DNA from: Setophaga petechia
Lineage: Eukaryota; Chordata; Aves; Passeriformes; Parulidae
NCBI GenBank assembly: GCA_024362935.1
Contig: JANCRA010000019.1
Coordinates: 9,544,501-9,608,500, forward strand
Direction: 5' to 3'
DNA length: 64,000 nucleotides
A program made the translations under genes and the position numbers. Below, one piece after another: positions 38,646 to 51,000 of this stretch; the stretch's first letter is position 1, and each line of letters starts with the position of its first letter. Below the pieces are notes generated by a model that made no database searches, had not been told where the DNA came from, and saw nothing but the letters and a program-made list of their open reading frames with translations.

Positions 38646-41619
38646 GCTTTCAGGTTTACTTGAAGTTGTGTGCTATCCCTAGCTGGATTTACTGGGCAGT
38701 TTTCAGCCACCACTTGCTGATATTTCAGTTCAGACCTTTGCTGAACTCAAGAGTCCAGGCCAGGTTTCCATCTTGCTTTATTCTAGCATGTAAAGCTCTA
38801 CATGGCTGGAAAACAAGACCTTCTACTGGTTCAGTTTCACTCCATAGCTTTTCAAAGCACAGTGTACTTCTAGTGCTGTAAGCTCTGTTGTACCCTGGGT
38901 TTTTTGTCCCAGTCTTTAACAATGGCAGAAATGTGAGGCTAGGAGGAAAATTAGCATGTACAGCTTAAAAGGAAGCATATTAGTTCCTGTACCAGAACAA
39001 GGTGTTTTTGAACAGGAAAAGGTCCAAATGAGGCACCTAGCAGGGTTTTGTTATCTGTGAGGTCCTTGTACATCCTTACACAACTATTTTATCACCAAAA
39101 AAATGGATTAATAAGGTGTAGATCCATAACTGTATCTTGCACGGTGTCTTAATGTGCTATAAATAGAGGAGAACAAAATGTCTTTTCCAAAGGTGAAAAC
39201 AGTTTTAATAAAGTGGTGAAATAATCTGCGTTCTGATTGCAATGATAGATCTCAATAGGAAGAAAAAACGGTTCAGTGAGAACTCTGCATCCTCCATGAG
39301 AAAGGAAGAATGGATAAACAAGCATCACTGAGGTAGCACCCCTGGTGTAAGTGGAAAGGAAAAAAAGTTTTAATTTGAAAAGGAACTGTGTGCTATCAAG
39401 AACTGGTAGTGAGTTTTTGTACTCTGCCTTGTGTTCCACCCATCACGACTTTAAAGCCTCCTGCAAAACAAGAGAGATTTTTGCTGACACAGCAGTCTGT
39501 CAGCAGGCAGCTGGGCTTCAGGGCACTCAGTCAATGGCATGGCAATTATTTACAAAGAAGAACAAGTAACCTCTAATTCTTTGGGTCTTAGTTGCCTTTC
39601 ACCTCCCCCACCTTCTTCACAAACACAGGACTAAAGAGAGGAAAATAAACCTAAAAATGCTTTCTTTGTTGTTAGAGGCAACGGGTGAGGGGAAGGAAAA
39701 AAATGTGCATTTTCTCCAGTTTTATTTTCCAAATCCTATAAAAAAGGAAGTTCCAGATCTAATTGTAGACTAAAAGTAAGGAAATAAAGGGTCTAAATGC
39801 ACCTGGTTTTCCTAAAATAGATCTTACTTTTTATTCTTTGCATTCTTTTAAAGTATATTTCTGGGAACTGCAACGTGTTCTTTGACTCTCCCTGTAAGAT
39901 GCAGGAGTTGGGTCATTCCCTCTGGGGGAGCAGAAAAGGAAGAGATGCTGTGGAGGAAGGTGGGCTCAAAGTCCCATGGAAGTTCATTGTGGTGGGTGTA
40001 GATGTTGGCAGATGGTTCAAGCAGAGGTGAGGGGTCCAAAGATGGGGAGCTGAGCAGCCATCACTGCCAGGAGACCAGCATTTGTGGTTCCTGACCATGG
40101 AGTGGTGAGGGATGGCAGTGGCACTGGCAGACTGGGAGGGAAGAGCAGGGAAGTTGAGGGGGAAGGAGGTTTGGAGCAGAAGGTTGGAAAAGCCGAGGAG
40201 ACTCAGACTTAGATGGTGCTCTAGGTAGGTTTTTGGGTCAAAGAGGATGGATGGTCTGGTATGTGCCAAGAACTTATGTGAAACTCTGATCCAATATGGA
40301 TATGTGGAATTAGAAATAAACAGGAACTGCAACTTTGGAGTAATAAGGGCTGTGGGCTGTGGTTCAGTGGAATGGGTAAGGGGTCACCAAGGTTGTTAGG
40401 CCAAAAGGGATAGACAGTCTAACAGGTTGTGTGGGATATCTATGGCACATGACTCAGATGTTCTCGCAGTGATCCTGGTTTGAAATGGGAAACACACATC
40501 ACATCCTTTGGCAAAGGAACCTTCTTTTTCCATATCACCAGGGCCACTAGGGCCTGTAAGATGGTCTACAAGAAACCTGCAAGTGCAGTTCAGCATTTAG
40601 TCAGCTTTAATATTTCATAATATTGCACAAAGTCTATATCTAGACCTTGCTGATCACTCCAAATATAGAAAAGAGAGTTGTTTAAAACAGGAGGGGGGTG
40701 TGGAGGTTACCCTCCCTTTACCACTCTCTCAATTAGCATGTGAAGCCAGAAGGATCTTAACACTACATCCGAAGGAAAATGCCATCAGTATTTTAAGTAG
40801 CTAGCATCTTTATGAACAGTCAGGGGGGGTTTTCTCACTCCCCAGATCTTCTTCTGGCAACAGTGCTCAGCACCAGCTGGCCTCCATCACTCCTAGGAGT
40901 GTCTTTGCAGTACCAAAAGCTCACAGGACTGTATTTCACTGAATCATCACTTTTTTCTAGCACAGTTTGTGTGTATTCATACATAACAGTTCTTTGAAAA
41001 AAGGTCAGGGCTATGATTTTGAGTAAGCTAATTGGAGTTGAAAGCAGTGTCAGCTCCAGAACAAGTTCTGAGGACAGAAGTGAGTGTGCCTCTCTGCCAC
41101 AGTACTTCGCTCTCCACCAGTCAGCCTCCTAAAGAGCCCACAAATTCATAAGCCTCTTAACATAATGTAGACACTAAGGAACTGGTATTCCTTTGTATTT
41201 TATCTTTTGCTTACTGAGATTGGAAGGATTTCTGCTTTGAAATCTCAAAACCCTTAATGGTTTCCTGCACATGCTTCTGTATTCCTAAATTATTCATTTT
41301 TCTCAGCTCCTAATCTGGAGCCTTCTACAGATGCTGGTAACAAACAGGTTAAAACTTTAATCTGCCCTATGTTTATTGTAGCTACAGCCATAAAAATAGG
41401 AATGGTATACTTCTTCACAGTTTGATCAATACCCTTAGCTCTTTCTCTACCTTTGGGTTTTATAAATTGAATTGTCAATACTACGGTGCAGGTACATTTC
41501 CTAAAGTTCATCAGAAAATTTGAAGATATGTGTGGCTATTTTAATCTAGACTTAAAAATTACTCCTTGTGTTACTCTATTTATTTTGCTCCTTATATCCT
41601 CCAATTCAAACCTTCAAAG

Positions 41620-41659
41620 TCCCCCTCCCTCCGTCCCTCCCTCCCTCCCTCTCTCCCTC
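41620..41659. repeat. CCTC pyrimidine tract
   Basis: Forty bases are all C or T except one G at 41633, built mainly of CCCT or CCTC units. Long pure pyrimidine tracts with mirror symmetry can form triplex DNA. It is likely length-variable. The open frames crossing it with repeated Pro and Ser are artefacts of the repeat. Confidence 0.9.
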
Positions 41660-44600
41660 ACAGAAGTACTTGACTGCTGGGGTCTTTCATGGAGAGCTAG
41701 GAAATTATTCTACAACATGCATACATGCGCCAGACTATAGAAAAGATGGTTGCCACATGGGCTTGTAAAGCTTTTGTCATGCCTTATAGCATGGGAAAGC
41801 AGTTATGTTTTCTACCTTTTGGATTAAGAGTGTGAGGGGTGAAAAGCAATACCCCTTTTGCAGTCATGTATCAGGCTGCAGGAGCTCTTCATTGTGAATC
41901 TAGTATAAATCCCCTGTGCCTTTCTAAACACTCCTACACAGCTCATGTAATGGCACTGTTCAGCCATTCCTCATTAATTACATTCCTCAGTAATTGAGAA
42001 ACAAACACCAGTCTGTTCAGATATTTTTATAAATACAAACATATATCCATATGTATGCACATACATAAGGTGATGGTGGCTCAATGGAGGTCTCTTCCAG
42101 CCCTGATGTTCTGCTGCAGCACCACTGAGCTCCACATAGACCTCTCTCTGCATTACTGGAATTCCTGCAGGACTGTCAGGAACATGGATCAGCCACCTCA
42201 GTTCATGTTCTCCAAGAGCCCAAAGGCCCTGTGGGATCTGCTGTCATCTCTAAGTGGCACGTCCTTGCGGACACGCTGGTGCACTCCTGTCATAACATTT
42301 GCATAAATGTTATCAGAAAAATTGCACAAAGAGAACTTTCCTGTGCAGGCAAGGTTTTACTCATGGCCATGCAGAGCTTCTGTTTGTCACAAACCGTATG
42401 ACAACTGTATAACTCTTTTTTTATAAGTTACTAATTTTGGAAAACACCTGTGGACCATTTCTATGTGTGTATGTGTGTGTGCTTTGTTTAGCAGAGGTCT
42501 TTAATAAGAACTGCAAGATTTTGCCTTCTGAAGAAGCACCACAATGAAAGTTTTATAGGTGACTTTACAATAAACTTATTCAAATTTGTCTCAGACACAT
42601 TTTTGGCATAGCTGCCATTATTTTCATTGAATCACAGTTTTAAAATTTTACATATATTGAGACTAAGAATAATAAGAATAACATGCACCTAATTTTCTTT
42701 AGGCCATATACAATTCATTCAGCCACTTACTAGCTATTTTAATTTCAAAAGTTGCAGGTATTTCATAGCATTTGATATTTTAGGCAGTCCTTTTTTCCTT
42801 CTTTGAATATTGATAAGATTCCCTACAGGGAAGGTGGTAAGATACTTTGATTCATGAGTTATATTTTGCAATAGAGGAAAAAATATGAAATAGAAACTTA
42901 CTTTTTCTTAAGTTCATAAAATCAAGAGTCATTTTCTCTAGGGCCATTTTGTCTTCCATCCAGTAGCTTAAAGAATTTGTATCCATTTGAATTTTGCCAA
43001 CAGCAAGAGCTGACAAGTAAATGTAACACGTACACAAATTCCCAGAACTGACAACAAGGGCAAATCTTTTGCTGACTTCAGAACCAAAGATTTCAGCCTA
43101 GTAAGTAATTTTGAACTATTTGCCATTCTCAGACTGCATAGTAAAAGGAGTGAACATAAAAATGTGAATCCAGGAATCTGTTGGTACTATCTTTTCGAAC
43201 TGCAGATACTCATTTATGTTTTCAATGGTTAATGCATTTATTACTGGAAAGAGTAGTATTTCACATCACAGAAGTTCATGCATTTTTCCTCTGTTGGCTA
43301 ATGTCTGTCTTTCTAGCTGTGATTGACATTTATGACAACTTGCAAATAAATAAACAACTTCTGAAATAATATTATTGCTATTTCAGCTGCATATACAACT
43401 ATTCAAAAAAGTGCAAAAAAAATCAAATTTAAAAAATCCATACTTCTTTATGAACTGAGAGTGAGTAGCTGTAATTAAATAAATGCTCTTCCTGTTGCAA
43501 TGATGCTTTGTTTCTCACCTCCTTACCTGTTGGTGCCTGGTCAGGGTAGAAGAGCAGGGCAGGAGATGTGCATGAGAGGCTGAAGTTTTACAGCTGATAG
43601 TGGTTTCAGATGTCATGGGATTTCTCCCTTTTCCCTATCCCTGGTAAGTCATTCCACAGAACCTATGTGAATTTATGGGAGGGGGACATTGTTTTATCAG
43701 AAGATTGTCTCCCAAGGAAGGAAGGTAGCTTGTTGCTAATGTTTAGTACCACAGATTTTTTGCACCTCTCTGCACCTAGGGCAGCATATGAGATCCAAGA
43801 ACTAAGAGGGAGCACAGATGTTTTCAGTTCCAGGGTGGACAACAGAAGGAGCCCCCGCAGGGAGACCCTGAGGGAAGAGTCGAAGGGACTTCTTGAGAGA
43901 CACTCATCCTGCTTGCTGCTCTTCTGAGCCATTCTCCTCCCTGTTTGCCAGTGCACTTGCTGGAATAACTGCCTCTCCTCAGAGGTCTGGAGCACATGAT
44001 TAAAAAATGTAGCTCCCCGAGAACACAGATGTTCCGCTTTCAGCATCCAGTTGCTGGTATTTCTACCAAATGCTCTGTCATTTCCTGGGCAGATCTCAAG
44101 AGGGCTGAGTTCCGCTTATGTAGCCTTGTTTGTGTTCAGTGCTCCTCTTCAGCTGGGCAAAATCCCTCATTTTTGCCTGGGGCTCATTAACCTGGGTTAA
44201 TAAACTCTCATTATCCAAGGTTTCCTCAATCGACTGCTGAATTGATGATGAGCCTTCCAATACATGGCAACATCAGAGAGAGAGGTTTAACATCATGTAA
44301 TTAAAATCCCCATTATTCTAGCATGAAGGTGACTGAACTGACACAGAGCAAACTATGCCTACTAATTTAGGAAATAATGATGCAGAGTGAAAGCACTCAG
44401 CACTTCTCCCATCAGGAGGTCTTCCTATGCCTGTGCAGGACACAGCCTAAGGAACTTCAGATGCTGGGAGAGACAAACAGGTCATTTCGAACTGGAGACT
44501 GAGTCAGGCGAGGTACTCAATACAGCTTTTCTATACTGCAAGAGAAGGGACAAAAGATAATCAACTTAAGACCTAGTTGTGAGCTAAATGAGACTGATGT

Positions 44601-46716
44601 GAAGGGAAGAGTGCTGCTTCAGGTGTGGTGTGGCACATCCACAGAGCATCATGTGGAATTACTAAATTAGGCCACGTGTAGTCAAGGGATGCACTCTGTG
44701 ATGAGGTGTAGGGATGATTTTGGTACTCTTAGACTTGTTGACTCATTTCCTTCCCTTTCACAAGTCAAATTATTTTTCTGAATATCAAGTATATGTTAAC
44801 ATCCTGGGCATGTGTCATCCCTGTCCTAGTGAGGTTTGAAGAAAATTTTTGTCATTGAATTGTCCTTGAGCATGTTGATTTATAAACTACATCTCTTCAA
44901 ATAATGTGCCTAGGTAATACCTCTGTTGTATTTTTTCTCTGGATTTTTAGATCTTTGTGTCTTAAGTGAAATAGAGATTGTAAAATTATTTTAGATGTAT
45001 TAAATGTCCCAGGCAAAATAGTTTAAAGCAAAACAGCCGTGACAAGAAAGAAAATGAAGATGCTTAGATATGTATTCATTATCTCAGAAATTGAACTCAA
45101 CAGGGGATGGTGCAATTTTCAAGTGATAATAACCAGCCTGATTAATTCAAAGTTGTGTGTTAATATTGTTACTAAAGCAAAACTTTATCCCTTATCTGTT
45201 CATGTCTGGGCAGGTGATTTCTTGTTTCAACAGAGAATGATGGGTTTTTAAGAGTAGATCGGAATTTATTCCAATGAACGTTATTTGCCAATGAGATTAT
45301 GAGATTGTTCAAGTCAGTTCAACCAAGCGACTTCAAGCATTTAAAAATTTAGACCAATTTAAGAATATCAGTACATTTCAAAGTTAGTTTTTCCAGATAA
45401 CAAGTAAAGCTGTGTTAAGACTACCGGATAATATAAAAAAAGCGTCCAATCAGGAACAACTCCAACTTTAGACCAACCCATGCTATGGTGCTCTGAGACG
45501 AATGAGGGAAACAAGAACAGGATTGCTTCCCAATTTCCAAGGTTTTCAGTCAGACATATCTGCTTAACATTAGAACTTCATAGTCTGCAGCTCCTCTGTG
45601 TTAAGCAGCAGGAACAGCACTTCCCTCTAACATGTATTCAAGTCATATGCCTGAATCGTGCTAAGGGTTTCTGGTGTCTGGACAGATTTTGAATATATTC
45701 CAGCTATAGAGTTGTGAATAATAGCTGTATTTTCAGTATCATTACTAAAATCAGTAACTGAGAGAGCTTATCACAGAATACCAGACTAGATGGATTGTGG
45801 ATGCAATCTAAGTCCCTCTGTGCTATTATGGAGAAGGTGATCTGGGAATCAAATTATAATTTCATGCTATACATATCACCTTTTCCATGTAAAATACGTG
45901 CTGTAAGTTTAATAATTAAACTATTCAATACAGTTCTTAATTAAAATTCATCCTGAGGGTGACAATAGGATACCTGCAACAGCTTAATATGGGAGACATC
46001 TACATAATACAGCAAAACCACATGGCAGGATGATGCAGACATTTTTTCCTGCTACACCTGGTTATATCTCGTTTTTTTTCATTATTTTAATGGACAGTTC
46101 AGCACAATCCAACAAATATTCCACTGGCCAAAAAGACATATATATCATTAGACGACATTCCCAGACTGTTTTGTTCAGATTCTGCCCTAAAGTATTTATA
46201 ATGCTCAATAAAAGTAAAATATTATCTTGAATTTTGACAGTGATTCATACTGACAACAGCTCACATGATCTGCACAACAAAGAGTACTATCGGGTGTTCA
46301 TGAGTTCACAGACCAAAAATGTTAATGACATTGAATAAGTTGTTTATTCATTGTGGCCACAAACCACACTGAATGCTTCATTACACACTTAATGACTAGA
46401 GATGAACAAATTGATTTTCTAAGTCGTTGTCCCACTATTACAGTTGGAAAAGCAATTGTTGTGGGTCAAAACAAAACAGAAAACATCCAGTTCATTCTTT
46501 GACTTGCAAAAGGCTTCATGTAATTTTTGAATGCTTCTTTCTCCCTTTTCATATCACACTGAAGCTACACATCAAAACAAAACTTGGAAACAATTCAGTT
46601 TGTGTTTTTGCTTGATTTTTCCCTCATCTTTTTTTTGGCAAGATGCTTCATCAGATAAATACAAGTAATTTCAGTCAATCTTTTTTTTCTCCAGTGAATA
46701 AACCACTTTCTTAACA

Positions 46717-46790
46717 AATTCTGACCACATGGGTCTTGTCTCTACAGTTGAAGCAGACAGATGCTCTATCACCCCACTTGCTAGTGCCAG
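46717..46790 (-). repeat. Second tRNA-like relic
   Basis: On the minus strand the complement of 46753-46773 reads GTGATAGAGCATCTGTCTGC. From memory this resembles the D-arm and anticodon-arm start of tRNA-Cys (GTGGTAGAGCATTTGACTGC) at about 17 of 20 positions. The preceding TAGCAAGTGGG is a poor A box and no B box is seen, so the element is dead. Both this copy and the one near 38614 contain TAGA followed closely by ACAAGA downstream, which hints at a common origin. The boundaries are approximate. Confidence 0.33.
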
Positions 46791-47115
46791 TCTGAAAATT
46801 GGATAATTTCTCTGGTGACTACCACTCAAGCTAAGAAAACCCCCTTGAGCTGTGTGTATATGTGTTATTTAAAATATGTCCCCATGTTGGTGTAGCTATG
46901 TAGCTTTCCTGAACACCTTTTGACTCACGCAGCAAATGCTCAATGTTGCTAGAAACTATCTTCCAAAATAAGTGGTTTTTTGTTGTGTGGTCCAGCTGTT
47001 ACTGCCTGAAACAAATCAGTACCAAATTGTATCTCCTTGCAGTGTGAAAAACTAGATAGCACTGGGTGGGAGAGTTGATGCTCTTCACTGAGGGATGCAG
47101 AGTTTCAGAGTTTCA

Positions 47116-47154
47116 TTGCAGGCCACATGACACATTTGGTCATGTGGTCTGCAA
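47116..47154. repeat. Hairpin, 15-bp stem with 9-base loop
   Basis: 47116-47130 (TTGCAGGCCACATGA) pairs with 47140-47154 (TCATGTGGTCTGCAA) with a single G-T wobble. The loop is CACATTTGG. The stem is GC-balanced, unlike the AT-rich hairpins elsewhere in this intron. It is too short for a canonical microRNA precursor (about 60-80 bases). Confidence 0.85.
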
Positions 47155-47988
47155 AACAATTTCTTGTTTGCCTGTCTAAAGGGTTAAATGGTCACGTAAG
47201 AGTGCTTAAGTGTTATAAAGGGCTTCCTGTGGTTTCCAGTCTGGAGATTGTTTACTTTGCAGAATAGATGGTATTGCCAGGGCCAAGGGAGAAGAGTATT
47301 TAAGTGCTCCCTGTGGATCAGGAAGCAGAGAGAAGTCCTGAGACAGAGGGCTGACCTGTGAGGATATTCATGTCTAATGAGGGAAGGCTGTGTGTGTGCC
47401 CTATGTAAGCAGGGCAGACTGCACCATGGTGCTTCTCTCAGACAAGCACTGCAACTCTCCAGCATTCCAGGAGGCTTCAGTGGATTGCTTCCACCCAGAG
47501 GCTGAATTAAGTTTTCTGTGGATTGTTGATTTTTTTCCTAAACCCAAAGGGTTTTATGGATGATACATTCTGTTTTACAAGAATAGATTTTTCAATGACT
47601 GCTTGTTTCTATCTTCACCTGTTTTGAAACTGTACAGAAAGTGTGTTCAGTAGCTGTAAATGCAACAATGGTTTTAGTGGAATTTTTAGAAAATACACTT
47701 TATTGCATTCCCAGGAATAAAGACAGCTACAAAAATAAAGAGCACTGGAATAAGGGATCTATTCTACCTTCTAGAAATTACAGTAGTCCACATGATCTTT
47801 CAGAGTCAATATTTCCTCTACCATTCTTGGTATATTAGTATAAAAATTGCAAGGAATTCCTAAATATGTCATATTTTGGTAAACTGAGATATCTTTAATA
47901 CCCTTTTCAACCCTTTTACTTTACACTGAGTTCTGCTAAGCACTTACCTATAACAGGAAGTGAAGAAATACTGCAGCAGATTATCACA

Positions 47989-48024
47989 AAATGGCAAGTG
48001 CTGAGCTTTCAAATGGCAAGTGCT
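47989..48024. repeat. Direct repeat of 14 bases
   Basis: AAATGGCAAGTGCT occurs at 47989-48002 and 48011-48024, an offset of 22 bases. It looks like a small local duplication. Confidence 0.85.
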
Positions 48025-51000
48025 TCCAGGTGAAGTGACACACTGTTTTCTCTTTCCTTGAATTTTTTTTTTTTACAATTAATCATGAAAAAAGCTGAAA
48101 AAAATCTGCCTTTGTTCAACTCTTTTTCACCTTAGAAACCCCACATGCCTCAGGCTCAGAAGTGAATCTAAAAAGGAAATGTCAACCTAATGAAAAACAA
48201 GCAAGTGTTTTGAAAAGTCACAGTTTGTACTTGCAAATGTTCAACACCAGAGTGCTGAGCCAGGTCAGGTTCTCAGGTAGTCCAAGGAGATCTGCTACCA
48301 TTGGGTCCTGAGATCATTGTCATGCCATGAAATCTGCTCAGCAGCTCTCAGCTCCAAGGATGACTTGCAAAATTGTCTACTATACATGCAAAATAACCAA
48401 TGTGATCAGAAAGATCCTGAAATTTTTAAAATAAGTTTTTATACCTTGTTGTTTAAGCACTGCATGGGAGTGCAGAGCTCCCACAGGATTCACTAGTGTC
48501 TGAGGAATGCATGTAAAATTTTCTTGGCTAACACTGAAATATTTCTTGAGCACACATGGTGTTACCCACAGGATGGTACCTGACTTGAGGTATGAAGGAG
48601 AAGACACTGAAAGAATTTTGTATTACAAAATTTGGGATCCTGATTCATGGTCTCAAGACAGTAATAATTTGGCCACCCTCACAAAAATGCATTTTGTTAT
48701 TTTATCCAGTGGAAAATCTTTCTACAAGATCCAAAGAGTCCCAAAAGAGTATTTCAGAGAAACAAGTGACTAGATATTGACTGTGGCAATACTAAAATAT
48801 GCTGAAAAGGCAAAACCAGAGAAAAGGAAATCATGACGGTTTTTTCATAACATACCCAGGAGAGCATTGCAGATGACTGGGTCCCTTCTGTTTTAGTAAC
48901 AAATGTTTTGATTAAGAAAGCTAAGCCTTGCAATTTATTCCCAGAGAGCCTCTCTGGACTCCTAAGGTATAAAACATCTTCAAAATCTCCATCACTTTAG
49001 TTAATTCTTTTTGTTTTCCATTCATAGATTGGAGAGTTATGACTGACCTGATTGTCATTAGAGAAGAGACATCATTTGAAACAGAAAAGATCTTTCAGAA
49101 AAAAAACAAACACAGGAAGCTCTTAACTGAACACTGAGAGTACTCTGTGAATATACCAGATTTTATCCTGGTTTTGTACTACATCTTTTAGCCATTGCCA
49201 GAATAGGGTGTTGAATTTGCTGGATTTGGCGCAGCAAGGACCTTCCTCTTATTTTATGCAAGTTTTTTTTTTCAAAAATTGAATTTGAGCAACAAAGTGT
49301 TGAGGTCCTGAGCATTTGTCCTGTTGTTAATTACTCAGAGGCAAATAAAAGGCAATCAGAGATCTCACTGGTGTCAGCAGTCATTAATACAAGCAAGTAA
49401 AGTCAAAGGATGGAAGAGAAGGAGCAATGTTCAGATCTAGTTGTGTGACTTGGGAAATTTCCTGATCCTGTATTTCCTGCTTTCCCTGACAACAAAAAGG
49501 CCAGGCAACATTCATGCACCAAACCCAAGGGCACCTGGGTCATTGATCACCTGTGCAAGCCCACCTTTAAAGGTTGCCAGAGCCATAAGTTCTTTGAAGA
49601 GCAAAGAAGGGAGCACAAGGGAAGAAGTTAGAAGGTAATCTTAGAGAGGAAGGTACCTGAGAATTTTCCAAGAACATGGCCTCACAGGAGACCACTGAGA
49701 CAATGGAGACCACTTGTAAAGATGACAAGGCAGGGTTTTCAATGTACACTTTGATTTAATGAAAAGTAAAGCAGGAGGTGAGCAGATTCTCATGAAAAAT
49801 GTCCAAGGTGTCAAGTCATCAAGGGACTCTTCTGCCAGACATGTTTGATCCCTTTCATTTTGCTTGATGAATATTCCCTCTGGTGGTCTCACATTAAGGT
49901 GACCTGTCAGCTCTCCTTTGTGGGCATCTATCAGTGAACACAGTCCTTCAAGATATTACACAATCAGCATTCAGTGTTAGTTACATTTAAATGTCAAATT
50001 ATTTCATCATTACAAATCCATGACAATGAAGGTACCTTTTAAAATACACTGCCTTAATATTGCAGGTGTTTCCTCAAAGTCTGATACCACAAAGTATGAA
50101 AGGACATATCAGGTTCTTTAGGGGAGGGCATGTGAAGCTCTTGCAGGAAGAGCCACTGCAATATGTTTAAAATTCAAAGTCATATCTGCCACCTCTCCAG
50201 CCCTCTGGCTCACCATTGAAACCCATCTGATGCTGGAGTCTGCTTGCTGCATTTGTCAGCATGTCTGGAGTCACAGCACAGTGCTGAACAGCATGGCAAA
50301 AACTCATGGCTCAAATTTTCCCTCCTGTTTTGCTGCCAGTTCCACCAAAGCATACTTGACTTGTATTATATACTACAAAATAAGCAAAACCAGTACAAGG
50401 TTGAAGCAAAGCTTAATATGTAAAATCAGATGGAAAGTGGAATTAGATGGAGAAGTTCCTAATTCTGCTCACTGGAGTCAGAGCCTTGAGGCCAGAGTCA
50501 TTCAGGACTTTGCTGTTTTGACAAACAAATCTGTAACCTGAAGACACTGTAGCTGGGACGGTACTTTGGAGCTACAGTTTCCACTGACATTAAAATCTGT
50601 CATAAAGCCAAGACACTCATCAGGCAGGGAAAAAAAGTCATACACAGCAAATTTCACTGCTTCACGCACTGACAAGTTTTATATTCAGGTCCTCTTCTAA
50701 ATAGAGAAAGCACTGTCCATACTTCTGTGTGTAAAATGAGGAAGTGCTAGGTGTTAACATTTTATTCCGTTACCTGGCTTCTAAAATACTCAAGCACAAG
50801 AGAAGACATTTTCTTATAAAAACTTAGAGAATAAACATATGATTGAACAGATAGAAATTTAAAAGAATTTAGATGTTACCATGTTTTAATTGAAAAGTGA
50901 TGATGTCTCTATTTTTAACCCAGCACAATTCTGCAGAGATTGATTTGAGGAACTCAAACCTCACGAGTGTACACTTGGAGGACTCCCAGAGTTGGGCACA

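Noticed and set aside
45771..45850. Possible CR1 end starting ATCACAGAATACC
   Set aside because: Only the first dozen bases look like CR1; the rest is too diverged to support a call.
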